A DNA stretch of 64,000 nt from Calamus simplicifolius (lineage: Eukaryota > Streptophyta > Magnoliopsida > Arecales > Arecaceae): contig UESW01004769.1 of assembly GCA_900491605.1 (NCBI GenBank), positions 515,311 through 579,310 of the forward strand, in the 5' to 3' direction. The notes beneath the pieces are model-generated. The model saw nothing but the letters and a program-made list of their open reading frames with translations. It was not told the DNA's origin and made no database searches. Position numbers and translations under genes: made by a program. Below are positions 1-12,599 of the stretch, piece by piece. Each line of letters opens with the position of its first letter. The stretch's first letter is position 1.

Positions 1-860
1 TGTCTCCAACTTCAAATTTCACATCTCTATGCTTCTTATCTGCATAACTTTTCTGTTTATCCTGGGCTATCTTTAATTTAGCTCTGATAATTTTGACCTG
101 CTCTACTATGAGCTGTACTAAATCTGGACCTAACAGTTTTCTCTCCCCTTCTTCATCCCAGTACACGGGGGTTCTACATTTTCTTCCATACAAAGCTTCG
201 TAAGGTGCCATATCAATACTAGAATGATAACTGTTATTGTAAGAAAATTCAATCAATAGCAGATGCTCATTCCAACAACCAGAAAATTCCATTACATAGG
301 ACCTCAACATATCCTCCAGCGTTTGAATAGTCTTCTCAGACTGTCCATCAGTTTGTGGGTGAAAAGCTATACTAAATCTTAACTTAGTACCCAAGGCTTT
401 CTGCAATTCAGTCCAGAAATGAGATGTAAATCGGGGATCTCTATCTGATACAATAGACACCAGCACACCATGTCGACTTACAATCTCATTTACATATAAT
501 CTTGCCAACCTATCCAAGGTAAAAGAAATCTTAATGGGTAAGAAATGGCAGATTTGGTCAATCTATCAACAATCACCCATATAGAATCATTACCTCCTCT
601 AGTCCGTGGAAGACCTACTACAAAATCCATTGTGATATTCTCCCACTTCCATTCATGCACAAATAGAGGCTACATCAAACCAGCTGGACTCTGATGTTCT
701 ACTTTAATCTACTGGCATATCAAACATTTTGAAACAAACTCAGCTATCTCTTTCTTCATCCCATTCCACCAATAATTCTATTTAACATTCCTATACATCT
801 TAGTACTTCCTAGGTGCATCGAACAAGCTGAGCTATGAGCCTCCTTCAGAATTTGCTTTT
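1..860 (-). pseudogene. Ty3/gypsy integrase (partial)
   Basis: Minus-strand translation in broken frames shows the zinc-binding H2C2 start ([12 protein letters not shown], about 850-780), then core motifs typical of gypsy integrases: WKWENITMDFV, DRLTKSA, a SDRDPRFTS stretch with the second catalytic Asp, and HPQTDGQSE with the catalytic Glu. Motifs resembling YGRKCRTPVYWDE and HRDVKFEVGD follow near base 1. The family enzyme joins the element's DNA ends to the chromosome. Stops interrupt it, for example just after the zinc finger, and the C-terminus is cut by the window, so it is not functional. Confidence 0.85.
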
Positions 861-1146
861 TTATTAAATCAATAGCTAGCACACATATTCTACTTTTATA
901 CACTAATAGGCCATCATTTCTAACCGTATAATCTGATTGGGATCCACTTAAGACTAATTCGCTAACTTTTAGCAACTGTGGATCCTGATCCTGAGCTTCC
1001 TTTATTTCCTCAAGCATTAGGGACCTAACTCTGAAACTTGCCAATAATGCTCCAAACTTATCTGCTGTCAGCTCTACATTTAAACCTCTCAACTCTAGCA
1101 TTAGAGGTAACTCTACTGCTCTAATGGAAGCTAAGGTGGCTATAGA

Positions 1147-2330
1147 TTTTTGACTCAAAGCATAAGCCACCATATTAGCTTTCCCGGGGTGATACTCTAT
1201 CGTATAGTCATAATTCTTCATCAGCTCTATCCATCTTCTTTGCCTTAGGTTTAATTCTTTTTGAGTCATAATATACTTCAAGCTTTTATGATATGTGAAG
1301 ATCTAACATTTCCTCCCATATAAATAATGTCTCCGCATCTTTAAAGCAAAAATCACTGCTGCAAATTCTAAGTCATGGGTGGGATACTTCTTTTCATGAG
1401 GCTTCAATTGTCTAGAGATATAGGCTATCACCCACTCACCCTACATCAACACACATCCCAAACCTTTCAAAGAAGCATCTCTATATACTACAAAGTCACT
1501 ATTATTATCAGGGAGTGTAAGCACTAGTGCTGAAACTAATCTCCTTTTCAATTCATCCATACTGTCCTAACATTCTCTTGACCATCATACTTAGTATTTT
1601 TCTTTAGCAACTTAGTCATAGGAGAACCTATAATTAAAAAGTTTTCTATAAACCTTCTGTAATAGCCTACCAAACCCAAGAAACTCCTAATCTCATTCTG
1701 ATTAGTAGGTACCTCCCAATTTACTATGGCTTCTATTTTCTGGGGATCTACCATGATTCCTCTAGATGAGACCACATGCCCCAAAATTTTACCTCATCCA
1801 ACCAAAATTCACTTTTGCTGAGCTTAGCATACAATTGCTTCTTCCTTAAGATCTGCAACACTGTCCTCAGATGATGCTTATGTTCTTTTTTACTTCTAGA
1901 ATAGATCAATATGTCATCGATAAACACTATCACAAATTTATCCAAAGTTCTTGAAACACCTGGTTCATCAATCCCATAAAAGCAGCTGGAGCATTAGTTA
2001 AGCCGAAAGGCATCACCAAAAATTCATAATGGCCATATCTAGTTCTGAAAGCAGTCTTCGGCACATCTTCCTTCTTTATTTTCAATTGGTGATACCTAGA
2101 TCTAAGATCAATCTTTGAGAACACAACTGCTCCTTGAAGCTGATAAAACAGATCATCAATTCTTGGCAATGGATAATTATTTCTAATGGTCACCTTGTTG
2201 AGCTGTCTATAATCTATACATAATCTTAAGGTACTATTTTTCTTCTTTACAAATAATACAGGTGCTTCCCAAGGTGATACACTGGAACTAATAAACTCTC
2301 GTCTAGAAGATCTTGTAATTGGACTTTCAA
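1147..2330 (-). pseudogene. Ty3/gypsy reverse transcriptase and RNase H
   Basis: Fragments in several frames align in order with the RT-RNase H unit. 2193-1930 carries [21 protein letters not shown] and [19 protein letters not shown]. 1945-1748 carries the catalytic box as FIDDILIYS, the usual gypsy form of YxDD. 1784-1548 carries the connection region ([15 protein letters not shown]). RNase H ends at about 1147 with the [16 protein letters not shown] motif, where the usual ADALSR reads AYALSQ. At least three frame changes separate these pieces. In the family this enzyme copies element RNA into DNA and removes the RNA strand. Confidence 0.87.
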
Positions 2331-2990
2331 TTCTTTCATCTCTATTGGAGCCATTCTATAGGGTGCTTTGGCTATAGGTCTAGTGTCTGACTGCATTTCT
2401 ATACTGAACTCTATTTCTCTATCTGATGGCAACCCTGGCAATTCCTCAGGAAATACATTAGAAAACTCCCTTACTACTGGAATATCCACCAATTCTAGGC
2501 CACTACCCTCTACATTAATCACACATGCGAGAAAAGCTTCATATCTCTTTTTCATCATTTTACTAGCCACTAAGGCTGAAATCACCCCTTTAAATGTCAT
2601 CCTCCGATCACCCATGAAACAAACTTTTCTATTATTAGAATTGTAAAATATAACCTTCTTATTGGAACAATGAACTCTGATTCCATGCATAGATAACCAA
2701 TCCATCCCCAATATAGCCTCGAATTCTTTTAATTTTAAAGGGATTAAATCTGCTGATAGCACCTGACCCTCTACTGAAATATCACAATCTCTATATACTT
2801 TGTCTGCAATAAAAGGTCTTCCTACTGGCATAGATACTACTAACTGACTACCTAATGATTCCATCTCCATATTTAGATGCTTAGAAAACTCAACCAATAT
2901 AAAAGAATGTGAAGATCCAGAATCTATCAAAACATAAGCATCATATCATTAAAGGGTAGCATACCTGTCACCACATCTGGGTTGACCTGA
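2331..2990 (-). pseudogene. Ty3/gypsy aspartic protease
   Basis: The 2930-2247 open frame starts within the active-site motif IDSGSSHSFI (the usual form is DTG or DSG followed by SHSFI). The second half of the domain follows with a PLKEFEAILGMDWL-type motif, where ILGMDWL is characteristic of gypsy retropepsins. The downstream part (PGLPSDREIEFSIE) is the usual linker into reverse transcriptase. The protease would cut the gag-pol polyprotein. The start of the domain lies upstream of 2930 in another frame, so the protein is broken. Confidence 0.85.
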
Positions 2991-2999
2991 GCATCATGT

Positions 3000-4190
3000 C
3001 GGGTCATAGCAAACACTCTAGCTTTAGCTCTTGGTACATTTGATGCCCCTCCCTGTTGGTTAGGGTAAGGCCTACTCACACTGGCTGAAGCTGGGATATT
3101 GCTGTCTACCCTCCCGGCGGACTAACCACTGGGTGCCACTGATCCCTGGGTATGCTCACCGCCTTGCACCCACCTAGGGCAATCCCTCTTAATGTGGTCC
3201 AGCTGACCACAGACATAACATCCTCTAATGAATCTTTTACACTCACCAGGGTGCTTCTTTCCGCACACCTCACACTGTGGGACAACTCTCCCTCCACCCT
3301 AGGAATATCCCTGGCTCCTAGCCTCACCTGTCACTCCACCACTAGCAGCCTGAGGTACCCCTCCATGAATGGGCATCCTTTGGATTGGGCTGGACACTGA
3401 CATGGATCCAGACCCTCTCCCAACCTCCACTGAGCTTGATAACCAGCACCATACTGTCCTTTCATTTGGGGTCTCTTAAAAGACTGGGATCCTCCTGCAC
3501 CCAAAGGGAAACTAGATGCACTCCTCTTCATTCTTTCTTGCCTCCGATTGATGAATTCCTTTTCTAGCTCCTCAGCCCTAAGAGCCCCCTGAACCAACTC
3601 CATATAACTACCATAGCTCTGCATACTAGTCTTGACCTTAATCTGAAGATTTAATCCATCTTGGAAAAGTCTGCACTTTTCCTTCTCATCTATGACTAAG
3701 GCCTCAACAAATCTAGATATCTCAATAAAAGCAGCCTCATACTCAGCCATAGATCTCTTCCCCTGGGTCAAATATAGAAATTCCCTTCACTTTTGGTCTC
3801 CATATACATCTAAATAGTATTGCTGATGAAATTCCTTCTTGAACTCTTCCCATGACATAACCATCCGCTGTGGTTTCCTACTGTTGACAGACCGCCACCA
3901 ATGGAAAGCCCTACCTTCCAACAAAAGGTAGCTATACTCACCCTCTGCTCCTCAGGGCAGCCCATCACCTCAAATACTCTTTCAATCCTCTGAAGCCAAG
4001 CATCGGCCTGAATAGGAACAATAGTACCCTGAAACTCTAGAGCCCCCAATCTTTTGGCTCTTTCAACACTCTTCCTAGCTTCGCGACTCCTATGCTGTGT
4101 ACTAGAACTAGCACCCATAGCAGCATCACTGCCTGAGTGATCATCCCCACCAAGTCTGGCACACTGGGCCCCTGGGCCTGTGCCTGGGAT
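3000..4190 (-). pseudogene. Ty3/gypsy gag with zinc knuckles
   Basis: An Arg-Gly rich N-terminus (about 4390-4300 and below) is followed by the Retrotrans_gag core in two frames: 4118-3810 (AWLQRIERVFEVMGC) and 3771-3331 (MAEYEAAFIEISRF, then EKCRLFQDGLN). The nucleocapsid part at about 3290-3180 has VCGKKHPGEC and a CCHC knuckle CYVCGQLDHIKRDC, which binds RNA during particle assembly. Frames change near 3800 and 3330. The protease frame follows directly downstream, in the usual gag-pol order. Confidence 0.82.
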
Positions 4191-4530
4191 GGACCAACTA
4201 GCATGGTGTCATAGACTAAGAAGAACCCTCTGGCATCTAATCTGGAGATACACCCACTCCTGCCTTATCAGAAGGTGGATCACTAGATGCTACCCAGCCA
4301 AAATGGCCCCCTCTATGCGAACCTCTGGGTCTACCCCGACCCCTACCTCTACCTCTCCTAGAAGATGGCTCTCTCTCTACTTGTCCTTGTAGCAACCATC
4401 CTATAAGACACAATTGATCGGATCAGTTTTAATCATTCAATAAATCACACTCATTTAAGCATTTCAGATTCATATTCATATTCATACTCATATCTCTATA
4501 CATATTTCCCTTAGGACCTAAACAACCTAG

Positions 4531-4542
4531 AGCTCGATACCA
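4531..4542 (-). other. Primer binding site (initiator Met tRNA type)
   Basis: The minus strand reads TGGTATCGAGCT, a close match to the plant initiator tRNA-Met primer site TGGTATCAGAGC. It lies five bases downstream of the inferred LTR end at 4548. Confidence 0.7.
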
Positions 4543-4547
4543 CTACT

Positions 4548-7145
4548 TGTCGGCAACCTCGATGGCTGAGTAGACGACCTATGCAAATCGAGTAGAGTTC
4601 ACTAGCCTTTATGTTACGCACCATAAAGTGCAGGTGAACATCATCCAATTGGCACAGAACGCCTAAGAAACAAATCATCCTGCTAAAAACTTAAACCTTT
4701 TTAACCTGTTCCATTCATATAATCATTCATCATCACAAATATAAAACAATTCAATCTGTATAAACCAAGTACTAATTTCTAGCATAATATGTCAGATCAC
4801 ATTCACAAATATTTGATAATTCACATTCATTTCATATACATTTCCAAAAGAATTCAGTGTATATACATATACAAACCCAAAATAAGTCATCCTCATACAC
4901 ACATCAGCCTAGGACACATCACCAGGTCATCCACATATATACAAACACGTATACGACCCCAAAACTTATCTTACATATACACATCTCACCCATTTTACAT
5001 TACCAAGTCATTACTATATACATCCATATATAAATACCATCACCCACATCCATATATATACTGGTTGTCACAAACATCTGTAATAGCTCTACCAGAACAG
5101 ATCCAACAGCTGCAAAGATCCACTTCCCACTCCAGCTAAGTAAGAACCAACCCTTTAACCTGGTCACAAGCTTACTGATCTGGACATACAATGTTAACAA
5201 CAGAATGGGTGAGACCGAAGTCCTAGTGACTAGATAATCATCTAACTCTGGGAAAAACTGAGAATATGAAATACCTTTTCAAATACTGATACTTTATGGA
5301 AACAATATAACAAAGTAAACATTTTTATCATGCTAACTGTAAAGTAAAATATAGCTTATTTTTCAAATAATATACTTCTTTAACAGAAATACCAGGTTGA
5401 TATCCTTTCCACAAAAATGCATTTTCAAAATATCATACATACACTTATTGAATTGATACAAAATCATTTAAAAGTTAGCTTATGCTTGCAACAATGTATC
5501 AATTTGAAACATAATATAATATCAGTTCTTTTCCTTTGAAACATAAATCCATGCATATGATTTTTCAATATAGCATATGAAATCTCAATTCACAAATGAT
5601 CGGGCCACGATACATTTGTCTATAGATCTCCACTGGGATATACATTATACATAGCCCACTGGCTTCAAATATACATAGCCCACTAGCTTCACATACCACC
5701 ATCACATTTCCACCTTATTTCATGCCCCAACAGACATGATCCTAGAGGTGGCCCCCACAGGCCCAAAAGGTGGCTCCCATCAATGTAGCACTTTGCCCTG
5801 CATGGCACTTAGTTCCTGAACTGCTGGCATCGTATTTCAAAACATATGCTCTGCTGAATACAATTGGCCCACCAGCCCTTATAAATACATTACCATGCAT
5901 ATATGCCATAAATACCGATAAAACATCATTTTTGCTTTGAAAATATGCTTTTCATAAATAAATAATGCATTTGGTTCTCAGTTCCCTAGTTTTCAAAATC
6001 TCAGTTCAACACTACATTTTATACACTAACTTATCAGTCTAAGATCAATACACCTATCATTTCAAAATTTTCGCATACCAATTTAAAATAAAAGCAAAGC
6101 TAGATGGAGAACCCACTCACCTTCACTATTAGCTCCCATTTTTACTTGCTATTTCTCTTGTTGTGACTCCTTGGAACACCCTCTTAGAACAACCTCTTGA
6201 CCTAGGTCATCACATAGGTTCAATTAGGTTTACATGCATGTAGGGTCTCAAATGCTAGGTTTTCATATTTGCATGATATCACCACAAACCTTGCCTTATT
6301 TTCTTCCACCCTTTCATATACTTAAATCTATACATAGCTATCACCACTTAATTCATGAAAAATATAACATCATGCTTAACTTAGGGAGATTAGGATTTTA
6401 CCTTAGGAATGAACAAGCTACCAAGCTTCCTCTCCCTTCTCCCAATTTTTTTTTCTATTTTTCTCTTCTCTTTTTCTTTTTCTTTTCTTCTTTCTCTTCC
6501 TTTCTTCTTCCTCCTCCACGCACGGCTGAAATCCTCTCCCTTCTTTCTTTCTGTCTTGCCTTAGCTCCTCATGGCTGAAATCCCCCTCTTTCTCCCTTTG
6601 ATTCGGTGACTTAGGCATGAAGGCTTAGTGTAGTGGGCTTTAAAGACCCTTAGGAAATCCCCTAACTGCCCTCTCCTCTCTTCTTCTCTAATGGCCGAAC
6701 TCCCCTCCCTTGATATTTTTAATTCATGGAGTTATGAGAGAAGGAAGGTAGTGGGTTTTAATTGCTTTAGGAAATTCCTTCTTTGCCCCTCTCCTCTCTT
6801 AGGCACTCTTTTTAAAGTTCACATGGCTAGGTTTATTACCATGACATTATACCCTTTGACTTTTTCTTTCCCTTCTTGCCCTTTATAAAATCCTTAAATG
6901 ACTTTCTTAATATTCCTTCTATGCCCTTCATGAATTTAACAATTAACTGCGGTATCCTTTTTTCATTTATGCCCTTGATCATTTTCCCAAATGACATAAA
7001 AATCTTTCCATTAATGCCCTTGGTAATTTTTGCTAAATGACCCTTGGGTTCTTTCCAACCATAGCCCTCATCATCCATGATTTTGGATCAAGATTAATGC
7101 AAAAATCAAAAATTTGGGCTAGACTAATAAGATGCGGGTGTTACA
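4548..7145 (-). repeat. 5' LTR of the Ty3/gypsy element (2.6 kb)
   Basis: The ends read TGTCGGCAACC on the left and GGTGTTACA on the right (TG...CA in both readings). The right end abuts CACTA coding sequence at 7146. The body is AT-rich with no convincing gene; it includes a CT-rich stretch (about 6430-6510) and short degenerate repeats with GGTGGCCCCCACAGG-like words near 5750. The open frames inside it (4789-5139, 6234-6578, 6836-7078) are low-complexity translations. The left boundary is inferred from the primer site, as the second LTR is outside the window. Confidence 0.78.
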
Positions 7146-8382
7146 AGATATATATTGAAATGCAGGATAGTCATGAGATGAAGATGTAATAGCAGCACGC
7201 ATAAGAAACACTGACTTAGTATATGCATCATAAGTGTCGACACCAATCTCCCATAACATTTTCAATTCATCTAAAAGAGGCCTCATAAAAACATCAAAAT
7301 CCTTGCCAGGAGCTTTAGGACCAGGGATTAATAAAGACATTATCACGTTTGTTTCTTTCATACACCTCCAAGGTGAAAATTTATAAGGCACCATAATGAC
7401 TGGCCACATGCTATATGAGTTGCTCATATTCCTATATGGATTAAATCCATTAGTTGCCAAACCCAACCGAACATTTCTAGGTTCTTAAGCAAAATTAGGA
7501 TACTTTTTTGTTGAAATCCTTCCAAGGTTCTCCATTGTAGATGCCTAAGTACACCTTCGTTCTTAAGACATTCACTTTCATGCCACCTCACATCTTTTGC
7601 TGTGTGTCATGAACTATAAAGTCATTTTAATCGAGGAGTCAACGAAAAATACCACAAGACTTTATGTGCCACTTTTTTCCCTTTTGTATTTCTATCGACC
7701 CAACAAGATTCTCCACACACAGGATAATTTTGCATATTCGCAGTTTCTTTCCAAAATATGGCACAATCAAACTTGCATACATCGATGGCTTCATAACCCA
7801 GGCCAAGATTGCGTAATAAATTTTTTTCTTCGTAATATGAGCCTGCCAACTTTGTCCATTTGGAAATGCCTCCTTCAAAAGCTTTAAAAGCATTTCAAAA
7901 GACTTGTTACTCCAATTATTTAAAACTTTCAAGTGAAGAAGCTTTACTAGAAAAGTCAAGGAAGAGAAATTTGTACACCCAGATCAATCAACACTAGATG
8001 TTTTTAAAACTTGAAAAACATCATCAACTGTCTCACAAGGGGTTTTAAATGTACTCGGGCCAATAATATCCGCTAATACATCTAACATTTCATCACCAAC
8101 ATCTTCCTTAGTGACTTCCACATGTTCTGGTTATTGAGGCTCAAAAGACTCTCCATGATAATACCATGTTCGATATGATTATTGGAAACCCTTATCAATC
8201 AAATGATTATGAACGACCCTCAAATTATGCCAATAAAGATTAAGACACTTTCGACATGGGCATCTCACTTTACCATCTTCATTGACATAAGCCTTTGTCC
8301 TTGAAACAAACATCTTAACACCATCAACACATTCCTTTGACAAACGATTTTTTTTGAAAGTCCAGCTCTTATCAATTGTCAT
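7146..8382 (-). pseudogene. CACTA transposase TNP2-like, N-terminal part (Transpos_assoc and Transposase_21)
   Basis: The first exon region (8382-8179) encodes a transposase-associated domain: KSWTFKKNRLSKECVDGVK, then CPCRKCLN and HLIDKGF, with the Cys/His zinc-binding pattern. 7959-7622 gives the region before the catalytic domain (GLGYEAIDVCKFDCAIFWKE, CPVCGES-like, FSLTPRLK) in two frames. 7466-7146 gives the start of Transposase_21 (LGLATNGFNPYRNMSNSYSM, LLIPGPKAPGKDFDVF). The coding sequence stops at the gypsy junction at 7146. Stops and frame shifts occur throughout. The family protein binds sub-terminal repeats and cuts the element ends. Confidence 0.85.
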
Positions 8383-9392
8383 CTTGATAGATCCTATAAT
8401 TTATACACATGTAAGAAGTGTCCTAAATAAGTCTCACCTTCACTCCAATCAATTTGTATTGGAAAGTATGGTTTGAGGATGTTATATTAAAACACAAACT
8501 CTTACGTTTCATTTCTATTATAAAACAAAACCCTTGAAGAAATAAAAAGAATCACATTTTATAAAATTTTATTCCTACCAAAAATAGAAAGATAGGAATA
8601 GGAGAAGCATATGTGTTAGATTCAAACACAAATTAAAGAAATCTCCTCTCCTTGGCTGCTAAATAGAAGACTCAGATCAGAATTTGCTTTGTTGGGAACT
8701 AGCCTTGCCTAATGAGTTGGGATATGTCTTTTTCTATCAGAAGGTATGCCATTGAAACCTTAGTTAATGAAGCAAGAAACTAGTCCGTATGTTTATTCAT
8801 AATATTTAACTGAAGGATTTCAAATTTTCCCCAATTTTATCAGGGTCTAAAAGGAGTTATGAAAAGCATTTAAATGTTCTATCAATGTGGTATAAATCTT
8901 TATATTTAGTTGTACTAGCTAGTCATAAAAATTTAGCATATAATAGCCTTGAGAATGTATGGTTGCATGAAGTTATAATGTCAAGATGGTCCTTTCTTAC
9001 ATGACCAATATATATGATGGAGAATGCCTTTTATATTTCACCTGATTTAGTGACTCATACAGTAAGAGCCGTCCGCTTCATGAGAATAGACTCTATAGTG
9101 TGTTGCTCAAGAGTTTACTTGAGCAAAATAGAAGACTCAGATTAGAATACATGATACACATCCTCTGATGCAATCAAACTCAGATAGAATCCCATAAGAA
9201 ACATAAAAAATCAAAGAAAATTCCACTATTATTGGTTCACTAGTACTAGAAAAGAAGAAATTCAAAAGAAACACAGAAAATCGCAAGAGAAAAAAACCAA
9301 ATCTAACTCTTCTCTGATGCTAGACCAAAAGAAAAACTCCTCACTAATACTAAAACAAAAAAATAAAGCATCAATACGGAATCATAATACCT
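8383..9392. other. Non-coding leader of CACTA element 1
   Basis: No gene is visible. It is A-rich on the plus strand and holds two short similar phrases (GAAGACTCAGAT at about 8665 and 9131). It ends at the degenerate terminal repeat of CACTA element 2. Confidence 0.5.
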
Positions 9393-9775
9393 CACAATAA
9401 AAGAAAATTTAGCTTTAGCGATGCCAATTTGCGTCGCTAATGCATCGCTAAATGGATTTAGCGATGCATTAGTGATGCAATTTGGGTGTCACTGCCAACC
9501 TCATCGCAACCTGCAATCCATCGCAATTGCGTCGCTAAATAGCGATGCCAAAAATTGCATTGCTAATTTGCAACTAAATTGCAGTTGTCGCAATTTAGCG
9601 ATGCAAAGTTGCATCGCAATTTTACGACTAATTGCATCGCAAAATTGCAACGCAATATATTGCATTGCAATTTTGCGACGCCAAGCCAGGCATTGCAAAA
9701 TTGCGACGCCTGCTTAGCATTACAAAATTGCAATGCCTTCTTGGCGTTGCAATTGCATTGCAAAATTTAATTAAA
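9393..9775. repeat. CACTA 2 left terminal repeat and sub-terminal repeat array
   Basis: After the degenerate terminus the sequence is a dense array of direct and inverted copies of a 10-12 base word (GCGATGCAATT, TTGCGTCGC, AATTGCAACGC). In CACTA elements such arrays are binding sites for the element's own regulator protein. The four overlapping open frames here, on both strands, are translations of this repeat and are not genes. Confidence 0.8.
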
Positions 9776-9999
9776 TTTTTTTAAAAAAATATTGCAACAA
9801 AAAACTTTCATCACAATAGCATCGCTAATTAATTTTTTTAATAAAATTTTAAATATTATAAATTATACCTGCTAATATAATTTTATTGCATTTAAATATT
9901 GATAGAAACATTTATCACTTAATTTCAAAATATATAAGAAATTAATATATTATATATTTTAAAGTTGTCATACACAAAATATAAGGAGTAAAAAAAAAT
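9776..9999. other. AT-rich spacer in CACTA 2
   Basis: A low-complexity AT-rich stretch between the sub-terminal array and the TNP1-like gene. No feature is seen. Confidence 0.5.
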
Positions 10000-11590
10000 A
10001 CATCAAGAATCCGCACTATCATGATCATGTGAAGGCTGTAGATCATGTGAAGGCTCCGAAGGCTGGAAAGAACCCTACGATATGAGGTGAACCAAATCCT
10101 GCATCTGATGCATCTGCGCTCTCATGCCTGCAAGCTACTGCTGAAGGCCTTTCGCGCACTAATCGAGCTCCTACTGATACTCCCACTGAAGCTCTCCCGT
10201 GTGCTGCTCGAACTTCTGACGAACCTCCTCCATAATAGATCTTCGTATGTTGTCTAAATGCTCGGCAGGAATATCGTCAGGATAGTGTGAACTGGAGCCC
10301 TAATGGGAATATTATCTAGAAGCTTTAGTGCCCAGACCATAGACCCTACAGTCTCGCGGCTAGGCACCAACAGCTTCTAAAAATACACATCGACTCTCCT
10401 ATGGTGAGAGTTCGACGGGCTACCCCTCATCAGTGGAGTTGACTTGCGATGCCTGGGACTGAAGCTCCTCGACTTGTGCCTTTGAATTATAAAATCAATG
10501 ATAAATGAATCAATATATGAGCCTGAATAAAATTTTAGAAATTAAATAGATACAATATAAAGCAAATTTCTTACCGCAACCTCCTGTGACCGTGCATCGA
10601 CCTAGGAACCGTCCTTCCTAGTGTGTGTCGCCCTGAATAGATGAAATTCACTAGGATCTGTGCTTCCTTCTCAGACTACAAAAGTAGAAGAAATGATATA
10701 AATACAAGTATTTATAAATGACTAAATTAGTAATTAAATTATTTATGTTTTCTTACCATACGACATCTGTGCTCCTGAATTGAAAAGGACCCTACAATGT
10801 GGCAGGAGAGACCCATGCCACGACCGCCCTTCTCGGATCGACGGTTCATGCTGGCTGATGCGGACCTCCTACGCCAAGCCTTAGACTACCACACCTCCTA
10901 CCAGATGTGCTAAATATCCTTCGGCACATGCACAGGATGCTCATCCAATCTTCTCTAATGATGAAGCATGTCGGAGTATCGGTGTACTGTAAGAGCATTA
11001 CATACTGCCCTAATGGCATCATGGATGGTAGGGTCCCACGTAAACGTTTTCTGCATTGAAATAAATAGTTAGTTTCAATATTTATTAAGATTAAGAAATT
11101 TTATATCAGTGATAAATTGTATTGAATAAGTTTATTTGAAACTCTGAAAAATAAAACTCCCTCATGGCCGCAGATACATGGTGCCAATCGTAGCCACTGG
11201 GATCAGCACGCCTCTGAAATATGGAGCTGATCCGGCTCGATACAGTATGCTGCTCAATAAAGCTATTAAAAAAATGTATGTTTATAAGTAATTGACTTAA
11301 AAATATAAACATATATTTACAATTAGTATATACTTATAGCCCATCAGCATCCGGTCCAAGTACGGTGTAGCTGGTGAAGGAAGAACTCTCAGAGGTCTGT
11401 ACTGATCGGCTATCACCGCCGATGGCTGGAGAGATCGAAAGCTGTGAGATGTCTAGAGATCTAAACTCTCCATCTCCAATACTCATGAAATCTGATGCGG
11501 CAGGGCTACATCCCTGCTCACTCCATCTGTCGACGGTAGATCTACCTCGGCCCGTCATACTGAAAATACTAAAGATTCATGTAATATAAT
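10000..11590 (-). pseudogene. CACTA TNP1-like protein (Transposase_24 / Ptta family)
   Basis: Minus-strand exons in broken frames. About 11560-11340 is a Ser-rich N-terminal part. 11230-11140 has RRADPSGYDWHHVSAAMREF, followed at 11050-10760 by QKTFTWDPTIHDAIR, RYSDMLHH, EHPVHVPKD and a NRRSEKGG..GMG stretch, the pattern of the plant Ptta/En-Spm family. The C-terminal part (about 10490-10030) has ESRCVFLEAVGA, DDIPAEHLDNIRRSIMEEV and a Gln-rich tail. In En/Spm the corresponding second protein binds sub-terminal repeats and regulates transcription. Likely introns at about 11057 and 10750-10680 separate the parts. Confidence 0.75.
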
Positions 11591-11689
11591 TACGAATAAT
11601 GATTGAATATGTAAAAATTTAACACTTATAAAAATAAATTAAAATTGAATAAACCTTTATGTTTAATCAGTGTCATTTGTTTCATAAAA

Positions 11690-12570
11690 TGTTGGTTCAA
11701 CATCCGATATTGTATCGGACTATGATTCAGTTTCATTATCATCGAGAGGAAACCAAACATTTACATCTTAATTTCTTGGACATCGCCATTTGGATCTCTA
11801 AGTGATGTTTCAGGAGCCTTTGTGTCGTCTTCAATTGAATGCATTTCCATCTCATCCTATTGAAATGTAGGGCACTTAGTTGATTGACTTGATGAACTCT
11901 TGTCTAATATGATTGTTGAACATGGGACGATTTTAGAAACAACCCACCAATCTCGCTTGTCATTGCGCAAACTTAGATATCCATAGTAAAACACTTGCTG
12001 AGCTTGGGATGCAAGGATGAATTGTTCATATTTCTGAAATCTTCGTCGATGGTTCACTTTAACTAGATTGTAGTCGTTATGAACCCTTTTACCTATAGGA
12101 ACTGTCGGATCAAACCAATCGCAATGAAACAATACGGTTCATTTCATAAGCCAATTGGGATATTCAACTTCAACCACCTCTACTAACTTTCCATAATAAT
12201 CCTGCATATTTGCTCCAACACTTTCTTCTTTAACACACATGCCCTAGTTTTGCGTGCCTCCTGAAGATGCTAGTCATTCAATCTAAAATTTTTATCCATT
12301 AACAAAATAGCCAGTAGGCCTTCAATGGCCATTACGATAGACATTTAATGAAAATATTTTCGGTTGTGAACCATGAACCGTTTACTTATAAATTAATAAG
12401 CTATTCATGATCAATTCGAAAAATAAAAGCCATTATTGAAATTGATTGAGTGATCAAATTCATAAAATCAGTAAGTAAGCGAACTCCATTTCTAACTTCT
12501 GGCCAATGGCAATTTGATTGATGTTAGGATTCATCTGTCATTGTCTATCACAATACATCCTTACGGGATG
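11690..12570 (-). pseudogene. CACTA transposase C-terminal DUF4216 region
   Basis: The 12132-11857 frame (CDWFDPTVPIGKRVHNDY, VNHRRRFQKYEQFILASQA, YYGYLSLRNDKRDWWVV) matches the DUF4216 domain found at the end of TNP2-like CACTA transposases. The upstream part (12570-12133) is visible only as fragments broken by stops, for example VEVEYPNWLMK just before the frame. An acidic tail follows to about 11690. CACTA element 3 carries the homologous region at 59021-59617. No enzymatic function is established for this domain. Confidence 0.75.
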
Positions 12571-12599
12571 ATAACAATTAAAACTTTTGTTAGCAATTA

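Larger units (their letters stand above)
1..7145 (-). mobile_element. Ty3/gypsy LTR retrotransposon, Tekay/Del-like, 3' part outside the window
   Basis: Read on the minus strand the order is LTR (7145-4548), primer binding site (4542-4531), gag, protease, reverse transcriptase, RNase H, integrase, which is the Ty3/gypsy order. The LTR starts TGTAACACCC and is about 2.6 kb, as is common in the Tekay/Del chromoviruses; the lineage call is inference because the C-terminal chromodomain would lie left of base 1. All coding parts have frameshifts and stops. It sits inside a CACTA transposase: coding sequence homologous to Transposase_21 ends exactly at 7146. The target duplication cannot be checked because only one end is present. 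Confidence 0.88.
7146..9392 (-). mobile_element. CACTA (En/Spm) element 1, fragment flanked by two later insertions
   Basis: Minus-strand transposase exons at 8382-7146 are followed upstream (8383-9392) by non-coding leader. The leader around 8416-8460 (GTGTCCTAAATAAGTC, then CACCTTCACT) matches the leader of CACTA element 2 at about 15690-15720, supporting the same family. The gypsy element at 1-7145 interrupts it on the left and CACTA element 2 (9393-19102) on the right. Its promoter end is probably the repeat-rich DNA right of 19102. Confidence 0.75.

Noticed and set aside
4789..5139. 116-codon plus-strand open frame
   Set aside because: Ile/Ser/Tyr/His-rich translation of AT-rich LTR sequence opposite to the element's strand; no domain.
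6234..6618. Open frames on both strands in a CT-rich tract
   Set aside because: Low-complexity Phe/Ser or Lys/Glu/Arg translations of a pyrimidine-rich stretch of the LTR.
9421..9770. Four overlapping open frames rich in Cys, Asn and Ala
   Set aside because: They are translations of the CACTA sub-terminal repeat.
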